The notes beneath the pieces are model-generated. The model saw only the letters and a list, made by a program, of their open reading frames with translations. It had not been told where the DNA came from and ran no database searches. DNA of 64,000 bases, from positions 2,142,058 through 2,206,057 of the forward strand of contig WBMW01005527.1 of NCBI GenBank assembly GCA_013396635.1, written 5' to 3'. Made by a program: the position numbers and the translations under genes. This document shows, piece after piece, positions 1 through 10,607 of the stretch (the first letter of the stretch is position 1; the number at the start of each line of letters is the position of its first letter). The DNA comes from Penelope pileata (taxonomy: Eukaryota > Chordata > Aves > Galliformes > Cracidae).

Positions 1-3000
1 TACAGCTTGAATATTAAATTAGTGACATTTAAAGTGTCTTCTCCCATAGGTTGTGGCATCTTGTAGGTTATTTGGTGCAAGGGAATTATGCTTCATTGCA
101 GATTTATGTTCCACCCAGAGATTCAAATGCTGTTGAGCTCTACGATATATGAACGATTGCAGATTTTCAAAAGAGGAGAGTTTTTGAAGGTGGCTGTGTG
201 TTAAGTAAAATTTTTGAATTAATAGGAGCATCAAAGATACAGAATCTGGGTCAGAGAAGGACCTCAACAGTTTTGCTGCTTGAAGCCTTTCATTCTTGAC
301 CTCTAGGACTGTAATAAACTTTTAAATAATTTTCAAGGGCACTTGAGATACTCTGTCAATTAAACTGCCATGCAAGCCCTTTTCCTGTTGGCCTGTAGCC
401 ATTACTTAATACAGCTTTAATACAGTCATTAAATTTTTGTTTTAGAAGACGTTGTATGGCACATGAATTTTTTTCATCAAATGGCTTTCCCTAACAAAAG
501 CAAAAATAGATGGGAGGTGGAATATTTACTAAAAACAAAAAAAATATAAAAAAATATTTGTATTGTTTGGAGGAAGATTTCGAGAGAATCTGCATCTCAG
601 TTACACTGTGCTTTTGTGTTCAGGTACTTAATCTTCATAGGTCAGATTTGATGAATTTGTAAATTGAGCTTCAAAAAAAAAAAAGCATCAAAAAAACCTG
701 CATACATTGAATTATTTTGCCATTCTGGAAATCATGGAAATCATGCAAAACAGAACATGCAATTTCTCCTTGTCTGTGTTGTAGGATGGCAGCAATAGCA
801 GTGGTGTCTGCAAACTGCAAGAATGCTTTGAGCTATCAGACTGTGTGTGTATGTTCAATATCCTTCAGTGGAGTGTACTAAGATACGTAGCACACAATAT
901 TGTGGGTCTTGGGTGGTGCCATTTGTCAGTGGGGGCAGGTGTGATGGTTCCATTCAAAAGCCTGTGGCAGCTCTCAATTATGCTGTAAGTCCTCAGTTCA
1001 CCTTTGTCAGTAAAGATCACTTCATCTTCAGTTCAAATAGTGATGACACTATTCAAACAAAGTTGGAACGCTTTGTAGCATCCCAGTCATGTGACCTGCA
1101 CTCTGCTTCCAGCAGGAACTGAGTTTCCATCTTACTTGGCCAGGTAGCTCAGTCTATGCATAGGTCAGTGATGTGGTTACAAAAAGATTGAGAAGAGTGC
1201 CATGTCTTGTGCCATGTTTGAGATGCAGGTTTCAGGAGCTGTTTTGTTGCTCTTCTCATTTAAAAAAATAAATAAATACTGCTGTCATTAACTTGCTTTC
1301 AAAATTTAGCCTTAATTTGTGGCCAAAATTTACAGCATGTATGAAGGCAAGCCTCAGTGCTTGAAGTCTCCCTTAGGGTCTTCATATAGTTTGCCTCTTA
1401 AATGTAATGAAAGCCATGGTTTGCAAACTTTAAAATCAAGAAAGCTCTTAAAGCCCTTTTCATGGTTCTGAAATAGCAACAGCTGATATCTCGTTCGTCT
1501 GGGAACAAATTTTATTTCCTTTTTAAGATCTAGCAGAGTTTTAGGAAACCCTCTAACCATGAACCCAATTGCACTGAGCTCATTAAGGTTGGCTTCCAAC
1601 TTTGGGCCCTGTGTTTTCTTCCTTGTGCCTTACACTTAACTTTGTTGAGGAGGATAGCAAGGAACATATGCAGTCAAGATACCGAGATTTGTGTTATATT
1701 GTAGTGCATTCCTTTCTCCCCTATGCGCACAGACTCGGGTGCTTGGAGCTTACCTCCTGGAACAAGTTTAGCCCTCTTCAGTCATTCGCTACCCTGCAGA
1801 AGATCTGCGTAACACTGCATACTCCAGAGTGATATATTTTTTTCTGTTTGCTGCTCAGTCAATCGATTCATTTTCAAAAAGCAAGAGTACGAAGAAGCAT
1901 TACGCTGTCCATGTTTATATATTTATTACTTTGGGCATTAATCCCTTGCTTTGTTTAGTCTAGTTCACTGCAGTCCATCTCTCCATGAAGTCTTTCCTTA
2001 AGCGATTGGGTTCTGCAATCTGCTGCTTAGTGCATCTTGAAAAGCGTGATATAAATTCAAGTCAGGGACATGGTACTCTAGTTAAGGGACTGAGAGGATC
2101 GTAAAGGAAAATGAGAGGTATAGCAAATGTGTTTCCAATCTCTGTAGTACATATAATAGAAGGTTTTATTCTACAATTGTCAGAGAGGATCTCATTAGAG
2201 TTCAGACTTTCCTGTTCCTGAAAAAGTTCTCATGTTGGGTACTTTAAAGGAAAGAGTTCACAGAGTTAAGATTTAAGGGCATAGGCTCCCTTCTATTACA
2301 GTGAACTGTGATCACAATAGACTGAAAAGTTCATAAGCTATTTTGAAGACGGGAGTAATATGTACAATTTTCTTTATTCAGAAGCTCCTTCATGATGCAA
2401 GTGCACCTGCAGAGCTGCAGGAGGAAAGGAATTTTCCATTCTGTTGTCCTCCACCGGCCTCCAAAAGTTGCTGCCTAAAAATAATGGACTGGATCGACTG
2501 ATANATCCAGGACAGGCTTAGGAAGTTAGGAGCACAAAAGCCTGAAATGGCCAGAGACAAGTTTTGAGTAACCCCGTTGCAGAAGCATGGTGGGTGAGGT
2601 CTCCAAAGCTGTCTGTTAACAGCTGTCAGAACTCGTGCTCTGTCTTAGAGCCCCTGTCCTGTGATTGAAGGGAAACAACACTCATCTCCGTGCCACAGCC
2701 TTCCAGTGATTTTCCTAGCTTGCACCTACTGTCTATACTGACAGTATTAGAGAAGATACTGTTACATACTTTTGAAAAACGAAAAAAAAAAAATAGTAGA
2801 GGAACCTGAAAAATCTGTGTCTGCATCTCTTCTTCCAGTTGTCAGGCTTGGAATGAAATTAAATTATTTAAAAATAAGGAAAACAAGGTACACTTCTCAA
2901 AGCAGAGTGCATATGCTGACAGCAGAGGTGATGTGGGAGATGATGGCAGTAATCACAAAAAGGCCATTAAATGAGATTCAAAAATTGTACTTCTGCATCC

Positions 3001-5213
3001 ATCTCCAATGTTTCAAAGAGAAACAGATGTCCCCAAACATTGCAGGGTTGATTCCTTAAAACAACATTTTGAAATGCAAATAAGTTAATAAATAGACATG
3101 TAAACCAAGAAGGGGAATGGTGTAGGCTTTAGTTCAAAGAGCTTCTGACTTTGGAAATGGTGTCCTTCAATTTTTACCAACAAAGCCTACTATTTTTTCA
3201 GTTTCTCTTCTGTTGACATTTTGGAGTGGTTTGTTCTTGACTCTCTGCTTCCATTTTTTGAAAAGCCCAAATCTTTCTTATAAATAACCTCACGGTATAT
3301 TTGCAATATTCAGAATTACTCAAGCTGTTTGTTGTGAAGGTGGCTCTCCGTCCCAGCCCAGCACTGTGCCCACCCATCACCTGTTCTCTGAGCCTCTTGT
3401 CCGTGTGATGCCCCCACTGGAGGCAGAAATGCAAAAGAAGATGGAGGCTGCCTGCATTCAGGCAAACAAGATGTGGCTTGGTCTCCCGCCTTGTACATTA
3501 GAGTTTTTCTAGAAGTTTCCTACTAGATTTTTTTCTTTTCTAAATACAAACCTGGATTGATATTTAGAGGTGCTAGGTTCAGGATCTATGATGACTTTCA
3601 CAGAAGGACTGAGGCCCCTGTTTTCTATCTCCTGCTAAGTGTGTTCTGAACTTATCATTTGGAATTGATTTAGGTCATAGCACAGCAAAACGGTAGTGAA
3701 CAGTCTGAGTTGCTGGGCCTTTCCCTTGTTTTGGCTCTTCTTCCATAAAACCTGCAAAATGTCCTTTTTCTCCTAATTGTAGGTAATCTTTTTTCAGTAT
3801 GGTGTTTAGTTTTCTATGTTGAAAATTAAAACAATATTTTTCTGATCTGCATTTAAAGTGAAACAATCTTAAATTGTTCTTTTAGATCTTACATGTATTC
3901 CTCTTGAACTTGGTAAACTTCTGCAAGAGATGAAAATTAAACAAAAACCTTGAAACGGGTCAGAGGCAAGGAGGCACAGCTACTGGAGAAATCAGCTCTA
4001 GAACACTAGAACACTTACCATGTGTTTGATTGTAAAGAACATTTTGATAGTTTCCTAGATGTATTTATTTTAGTTCATAGGTGGGTGTCACGTGTAGCCA
4101 GTGTGAGAATAATCTTTGAAAACTCTGATGCTTTCTAAAATGAAATTTCTGAATTTAAAATATACTAACAACCCACTAGGCAGAATCCTAGAAGCCATTT
4201 GTGGTAGATTAGATCTCCTTGTTTTAATACTTCTTGGCTTAATTTTTTAGATTTTAATCCAGTGTAATTTAGGGCAGTAATTATTAAATGTTTCCCAGTC
4301 TTATAATGATATAGCTGATTATTTAATTGAAGGTCTCATAGTCTTTCTAACTGCAGAATTGGTATCTATGAAGCCGTTATATCAAACATTCCTGAATTTC
4401 TATACGTCAGGTTTTCTTTTACTTTTTGCTTGTGTTTTTAAATTACAATTTCATTACATAATGCCTCTAAAGCAACAACAAAATACTACCAACTGGAGGA
4501 ATGAGCTAATCTTAATTTTTTCATGTCATAGCCACTGAGATTGTTTTCCTGAATATGCAAAATAGTATGAAATATGACAAGCTTAACTGTTGCTAGAAAG
4601 CAGATAATTGCTGTTGCCTTCTACATGGCATGAAATCTGGAGGTCTGGGCTGGGGTGGATTCTACTCTCCATTCCTAAGAAGCATGGCGGCGTACTAGGA
4701 GATGTGGCTTGTTTTACTCACGGCTGAGACAGATGGCTCTGTAAACTGGAGAGCTCTTCTGAGAGTTTCCCGTGTAAAATATATGCCTACATATCAGTTC
4801 TATATACAGACAGATGATGAGAAGATCTTCCTTTCTTCACATTCCCAATACAGCAGATTAGTCTGAGTAAATATATCCTTTTAGCTAAAGAAATTATGTA
4901 TCCAAACACTGCTGTAATCATTGTATTGGTCAGCAAGTGTCAATTTCATTGCTATTGGAAATTACTTCTGTTGGTAATTACTAAATGCGGAGAGAAGAGC
5001 CTGGACTGGAACCAAGATTGACATTTGGACTTAATATTATAATGAGGCTTTAATACGCCTGTAATAGGCAGCCTCACAGAATGAAATGAGCAAAAATTAC
5101 AAACACATACATCAGTTCCCTGGATCTTAAATACATAAATTGTATTAATCTCTATTGATAAAAATTAATTGCTTATTTTATATGGCCCAGATGTAATTAT
5201 AGATCAAGCTAAT

Positions 5214-5243
5214 ATTTCTTAATAAGGCATTTCTTAATAAGGT
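5214..5243. repeat. 15-bp tandem duplication
   Basis: ATTTCTTAATAAGGC at 5214-5228 is followed directly by ATTTCTTAATAAGGT at 5229-5243, differing only at the last base. It is a small replication-slippage product. Confidence 0.85.
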
Positions 5244-5406
5244 CTACAGTGTGAGCTTTTAATTATTATTTTTTAGTAATACTTGATTTCTTTTGGCCAA
5301 CAGTCAAGTCTTCGAAGTCTTGTCTGCTTTGTAGGTGTTTGCTTTATCTGGGTGACCACTGGGAGGACTGCAGATAGGCTTCTTGTGTAAGCTTAGCTCT
5401 TTTTAC

Positions 5407-5425
5407 AAAAAAAAAAAAAAAAAAA
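5407..5425. repeat. Poly-A tract (A19)
   Basis: A run of 19 A follows TTTTAC. No retroposed sequence was recognised upstream of it. Confidence 0.9.
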
Positions 5426-6709
5426 GTCCAAAATGTAGATATTAATTTATACCAAACAGATCTAAGCAAAACAACAAACAGATGTCATACCTGGATTGCT
5501 GAAGAGCCTTTTCCCTCTTTGTTGCTCAGTTTCGATTTTCCCTGAAGTTGTTCATACACTTCTTTTCTGATTGTCTTAGTATGATCAGCTTGCTGCCAAA
5601 ATAGATGCTGAAGATCTTTTGTAGAGCAGAATTTTGAAAAAAAATAAACAATACCCAAATGTACATTAAAGAAGAAAGAAGATCATACCCAGTACTTTAC
5701 TGGTCTTGAAAACAAAGCTTTTTTGTGCACATTAACCTCGATATTTATAGCTTGTAATATATAGGAGCTGGTAAGATGAGGTATTTTTTTCATTAGGATT
5801 TGTTTGGAATGTTTTGGCAATATGTATTTTATGTGTAACACTCATTCTTTAGTTGAGTATACTTTCTAATTTTATAAAGCTGTATCTGAAAAACAGAGAG
5901 AGCATATTTCCCCCCAAAATGTTTTCCCAAATAATATACATAATTTGGATTACAACAAATTATTGCAAAATTAATGTAAAAGGGCCATCTTCATAGTCAC
6001 ACGTCTACTTGACAGTTATATTAAGATGATGTCTTCTCTCTGAAGCAGTAAAAGTGTGTAACAACGAAAAATGAAGACTTTTGAACACAACCAATACTTT
6101 GTTAATTTTTTGGAATTAATGTATATTTGTTTCTTTGTGAAATTTTGTTATACCTCTCTTACTTCATCACATAAATTAAGAGACATCTCCTGGGGAAAAA
6201 AGAAGCTTAAGAAAAAAGAAGTGATGTGAATTTTACTAGTAAGAGAAGCGAAGTTATAAATCACTGTTTTCAGGGGCTTATTGCTGGTTTTCACTTGCTT
6301 ATATATGCAGCAATTTTTTGTTAATGTTGTAACTAGCAGCTTCCAGCATGATAATGCTGACTTGATGGATTGGAAGTAAAAGCAGTGACCACTAAATGGG
6401 AAGATGGACATATTCTAACGATGTTGGGAATATAAAATACTGAATATATTGTTGGCTGTAGTCACAAATACATCTCATGTTGCTGTTTTCTGTGTTTTGT
6501 TTTTGTTGGAAACTCTGCATTGTTTCTTCTCATTAACATATGGTAACTGGGATAAGTTTCATATTACCATTCACCATTCCCACTTGACTTGACATTTTCG
6601 TAGTTCAGATGTGGCTCTAATAACCTTTCTGAGCTCTAATGATGTCCATTCAATAAAATGAGATTTGAGCAATGCTACCATGGTAAATAGTGTACTTGTA
6701 CCTCATTAC

Positions 6710-6736
6710 AAAAAAAAAAAAAAAAAGAAAAAAAAA
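6710..6736. repeat. Interrupted poly-A tract
   Basis: A17 and A9 are separated by a single G. A 74-codon ORF runs across it only because AAA encodes lysine; it is not a gene. Confidence 0.9.
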
Positions 6737-8020
6737 GCTGCTATGAGAATGAATATTTATAGCACTTTAAGGAAAAAATACAATCAAAACCTTGAATTCT
6801 TGGTAACAAGTACAGCTGCCTCGATGGATTTTTTTGAACTTGTTTTGCTCTGCACTGCTGTTTGCCCCTTTGTCTTAAGGCAACATTGATCTAGCAAATT
6901 TACTATGTAATGTCTCAGTTTCCTGTTGAAGTTATGTTCTTATTCTACAACATAAGAAAAGGGTTTCAGGAGTTTTTTGAGGCACAGCCCATGAACGTGC
7001 AGAGCATCGCAGGAGGGATGGTAAGCCGCACTTACAAGTGACAAGAGTTCCTTGTGGAGCCCATAGCTGATGGCACACATCAGCTCTAAGGGGGTAAGCA
7101 GTGAAAAAAAGAGAGATAATAAGGAGAAAACTCACCAGTAGCCAGCTGGGGGGAAGGCTGGGACTCCCGGGCACATCTCCCCAGTGCTGCAGGCAGCTGC
7201 CCTCCCTCACGTGCCCATGGTGCCTGTGGGAACCTCCTGCTGCAGGGGGCGGCTCTGGGGCTGCTGAGCTTTGTGCATGCTTAGGGCTGGGTCGTGCTTA
7301 TCAGCTACTGACATGGCTGTTAGCTGCCTTGTAATTCGTTGAGCCCTGTTTTCCTCGAATAAAAAGGAAAAGCAACAATGGGAGGGGGCCACGAGAACAA
7401 TGGGGGAACATCAGCATGGGAACAGGGGGAAGTGTAGGGCTGCAGGACCAGGCAGGCTGCACAGCTGCAAAGGGGAGGAAGGCCCTTAACGTTCCTGAGA
7501 CATCAGGCCCTGTGTGTAAAGGGACCAAGGGGTAGAAAAGCCATGACAGGCAAAATATTCTGAAGGAAAATATAGTAGTCCCTGACAACTATTTTTAGTA
7601 ATTTTTATACTTCAGCTTCAGTCCTTTTTCCATGCTTTACTAAATGATGGCTTGAGGAAAAAGAGCAAAAGATATTTTTGCTGCACAGCTGAATGTGGGA
7701 AGAATCTAAATGGTGAAGAATACTCCTGGGGAGAAAATGAGAGAGCGTGTGCTCTATCTGTGAGGATTTTCTTGTTTGTTAGCACTCTCTTGGGCCTTTT
7801 CATTTTTTCATTTCAGATGTTCTGTGTTGGTAAACTGGTAACTTTTTGCGAATCATTCAGTTGAAGGTGAAAGAACCTTGGTACCAAACACTGAGAATCG
7901 GTGCTGAGCATGTTGGTAACCTTCAATGGATTCTGGTAAAGCATAGCCAAGTGAAAACACCCAGGTGAGTGTAGGCCTTCTGCATATGGAGCTCTTCCTT
8001 CGGAGCAGTCCGTCTGCACC

Positions 8021-8591
8021 TGGCACGGTTTGAGCTGGCAGCAGCACAGCACCACAACGCTTCTCATGCACCCCCCCCTCCCGTGGGATGGGGGAGAGAA
8101 TCAGAAAAAAGAAAGAAGTAGAACTCATAGGTTGAGATAAAAACTGTTTACTAAGACAAAAAAGGAAGAGAGAAATATTAGTAATGATAAGAATATATAT
8201 ATATATTTACAAAAGAAGTGATGCTCAGCACAGTTGCTCACCACTCGCTGACCGATGCCCAGCCAGTCCCTGAGCAGTGGTAGCCCCCTACCTTGGCCAA
8301 CTCCCCACAGTTTTACAGTTTTTTTCACGTGATGTCGTATGGTGTGGAATGTCCCTTTGGCCAGTTTAGGTCAGCTGTCCTGGTTCTGTCCCCTCCCAGC
8401 TCCTTGTGTCCCCAGCCCCTCGCTGACAGGGCAGCACCAGAAGCTGAAACGTCCTTGGGCTCTGTGCATCACTGCTAAGCAACAACTGAGCAATCACTGT
8501 GTTCAACATCGTTTTTCTCCTGAAGCCAGAACATAGCATCACACCAGGCACTATGAAGAAAATCAATTGTGTCCCAGCAGAAAGCAGGACA
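8021..8591 (-). mobile_element. Solo LTR of an avian endogenous retrovirus (ERVL-like)
   Basis: On the minus strand the element starts TGTCCTGCTTTCTGCTGGGA at 8591 and ends near 8021 with ...AAACCGTGCCA. Known landmarks of this abundant avian LTR family appear in order: the GGGAGGGGACAGAACCAGGA block, CTGACCTAAACTGGCCAAAG (about 8374-8355), the GCTGGGCATCGGTCAGCGAG block (about 8266-8247), a degraded polyadenylation region and GATTCTCTCCCCCATCCCAC (about 8103-8084). The core TATA region is eroded. Flanking bases GCACC (8016-8020) and ACACC (8592-8596) match at 4 of 5 positions, fitting a short target duplication. No internal retroviral gene is present, so this is a recombined solo LTR. It includes an (AT) run at 8192-8207. 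The family name ERVL is from memory; ERVK-type is the alternative. Confidence 0.85.
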
Positions 8592-10095
8592 ACACCCTAG
8601 AGGAAGAGTTTACTCATCTATATAATGATGTGAGTAAACAAATTAGGTCTTTTCTCTGCAGAATCAAAGCCACAAATAGGCCAGGTAAAATAAGAAGTCC
8701 AGCAAGAGCTCCAGCTTGCAGAGAACCCAGCAAGGAAACCTTATGTTGGCACTGGGGGTTGAAGGGTATGGGGATGACCCTCTCTCAGTCATGAAGTCTG
8801 TATATGGACATGCAAGAGAGCCATCATGTGGGGTGAGCCTGAACATGTTACCTTTTCTACCTACAATAGCATGCTGTGAATTTTAGTGTAGTGAATTAAT
8901 TTGGGCTTGAATGGCTGTTTGGATAATATTGGGATACCAACTGGCACCTAACTATTTCAGAGTCTCTAAGGGCATGGCAATATTAACACAGACGTAAGCT
9001 TGAAATGGCAAGTAGTATTTCTTTGCAAAGACCGACTCAGAGATTATTTATGTGTTTGTTTTAGAGAAAGAACAAAGCGTTTCTAACAGCCAGTGAATTA
9101 GTATCTTCTGTAGAACACAACTGTTCTTTACATCCTCTGCTGAGTATGGCAGCAGCTTCTCTCACTGATATTTATATGTTAATAACATAGTGAAATAATA
9201 AAACAAAGAGTGTGTTTTTAACTTATATGTCTCACATTAGATCCTGCTTACAGACAGCTACTGCTTTTTTCCCTGTCCAGCTTTGTACACTGAAAAATAG
9301 TTATAAAAAAGTAAGAATGCTTCCTTAAATTTGATTTTCTGTAAGTTATGTTCATCCTTTAAAAAAATAGCGTATAATTTCTTAATCTGTTTTCCCTGTC
9401 AAACTGGTTGTCTTATTCAACAATAAATTGAATGCAAAGCTTCCCCCAGGCAGAGAGACAGAATACCAAACTCTGAAAGTCTGGCAGCTTAATTGACATG
9501 TGGTGGTAGCCTTAGGCAGAAGTTAATTTCTACCCTGTTTATATACACACATATACTTTTCATAAAGCATGCAGGCAGTAGTGCAGATAAATTAAGACTA
9601 ATTCATGCTGTAGTTCCCAGGTATGCACTTGTTGAAATGACATGAAGCCATTTGCTTTTATGAGTGAAGGAGCTCCTCGCAACTAACAAACGTCTCAGCC
9701 TTCTAGGAACGTATGTTTCCAAGTACGGGGTTTTCCAGGTGTTACTTTTATTCAATTGCCATCCAGTGAATACAGCGATCTCTAACAGTAAAACAAAGGG
9801 CTTCAGACCTCATTCCCAGAAGATGTCCCACCTACCTGAACGCTGCCGTTCATGACACGTAGTCCCCAGGGCCTGTGCACCCCTCATCCGTGGGAGTGCC
9901 ATGGTTGCCTAACTCCCTGTTTCAGTTGCATGCCAGAAAAGTCTCCTTTAGAGCATGTAATTCATACTCCACTGGGTGTCAGGTGAGAATGGAAGTATTA
10001 AGCCATTAAAAGATAAATGGAGGATTTATTTAACATGTTTGATTAAATTACATTTTTAATTGTGATCTATTTCCTTTGTCTACGTAAATTGAAGT
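8592..10095. other. Non-coding sequence between the LTR and the CR1 copy
   Basis: AT-rich sequence with no recognised feature. Short ORFs at 8567-8794 and 9664-9855 are unsupported. Confidence 0.5.
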
Positions 10096-10607
10096 CATAG
10101 AATCATAGAATGGTTCAGGTTGGAAGGGACCTTAGAGATCATCTTGTTCCAACCCCCCTGCCATGGGCAAGGACACCTCCCACCAGACCAGGTTGCCCAA
10201 AGCCCCATCCAGCCTGGCTTTGAATTCTTCCAGGGAGGGGGCATCCACAACTTCTCTGGGCAACCTGTTCCAGTGTCTCACCACCCTCACAGGGAAGAAT
10301 TTCTTCCTTATATCCAGCCTAAATCTACCCTCTTTCAGTTTATAACCATTACCCCTTGTCCTGTCAGTACCTGTCCTTGTAAAAAGCCCCTCCCCAGCTT
10401 TCCTGCAGGCCCCCTTCAGGTCCTGGAAGGCTGCTATCAGGTCCCTTCGCAGCCTTCTCTTCTCCAGGCTGAAGAGTCCTAACTCCCTCAGCCTGGCCTC
10501 GTAGGGGAGGTGCTCCAGCCCTCTGAGCATCCTCGTGGCCTCCTCTGGACCCGCTCCAACAGCTCCACATCCTTCTTGTGCTGGGGGCCCCAGAACTGGA
10601 CACAGTA
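10096..10607 (-). mobile_element. CR1 LINE, 5'-truncated copy
   Basis: The element reads on the minus strand. Its 3' end lies at the left with the CR1 hallmark of an ATTCTATG-type octamer repeated almost twice (10096-10111), preceded by the conserved AGGTTGGAAGGGACC-type block (seen at about 10113-10131). The 5' truncation is near 10607, just inside the block encoding CVQFWGPQHKK. Only about 0.5 kb of a 4-5 kb element remains, as is usual for CR1. The flanks AATTGAAGTC (10087-10096) and AAATGAAGTC (10607-10616) match at 9 of 10 positions and look like a target-site duplication. That is noteworthy because CR1 copies usually lack clear ones. The good coding state of the ORF2 tail suggests a fairly young copy. 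Confidence 0.95.
10132..10605 (-). pseudogene. CR1 ORF2 C-terminal fragment (reverse transcriptase region)
   Basis: On the minus strand, 10530-10132 is open for 132 codons and ends in the typical CR1 tail. It contains LFSLEKRRLRRDLIAAFQDL, DRTRGNGYKLKEGRFRLDIR and VVRHWNRLPREVVDAPSLEE, with stop at the left edge. The upstream block CVQFWGPQHKKDVELLERVQ (about 10605-10545) is in another frame. The switch falls near 10535-10545, where one G appears to be missing from the expected AGGAGGGCCACG. The result is a truncated, frameshifted remnant of the LINE polymerase, not a host gene. Family assignment is from memory of CR1 proteins. Confidence 0.88.

Larger units (their letters stand above)
1..8020. 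other. AT-rich non-coding sequence, probably TENM2 intron
   Basis: No exon, RNA gene or recognised transposon was found. Content beyond the listed simple repeats: one N at 2504, a GC-richer patch at about 7120-7300, and a TAAT-rich stretch at about 4870-5110. ORFs of 60-95 codons here match nothing known. Confidence 0.5.

Noticed and set aside
10120..10482. 120-codon plus-strand ORF
   Set aside because: It is the antisense shadow of the CR1 ORF2 tail.
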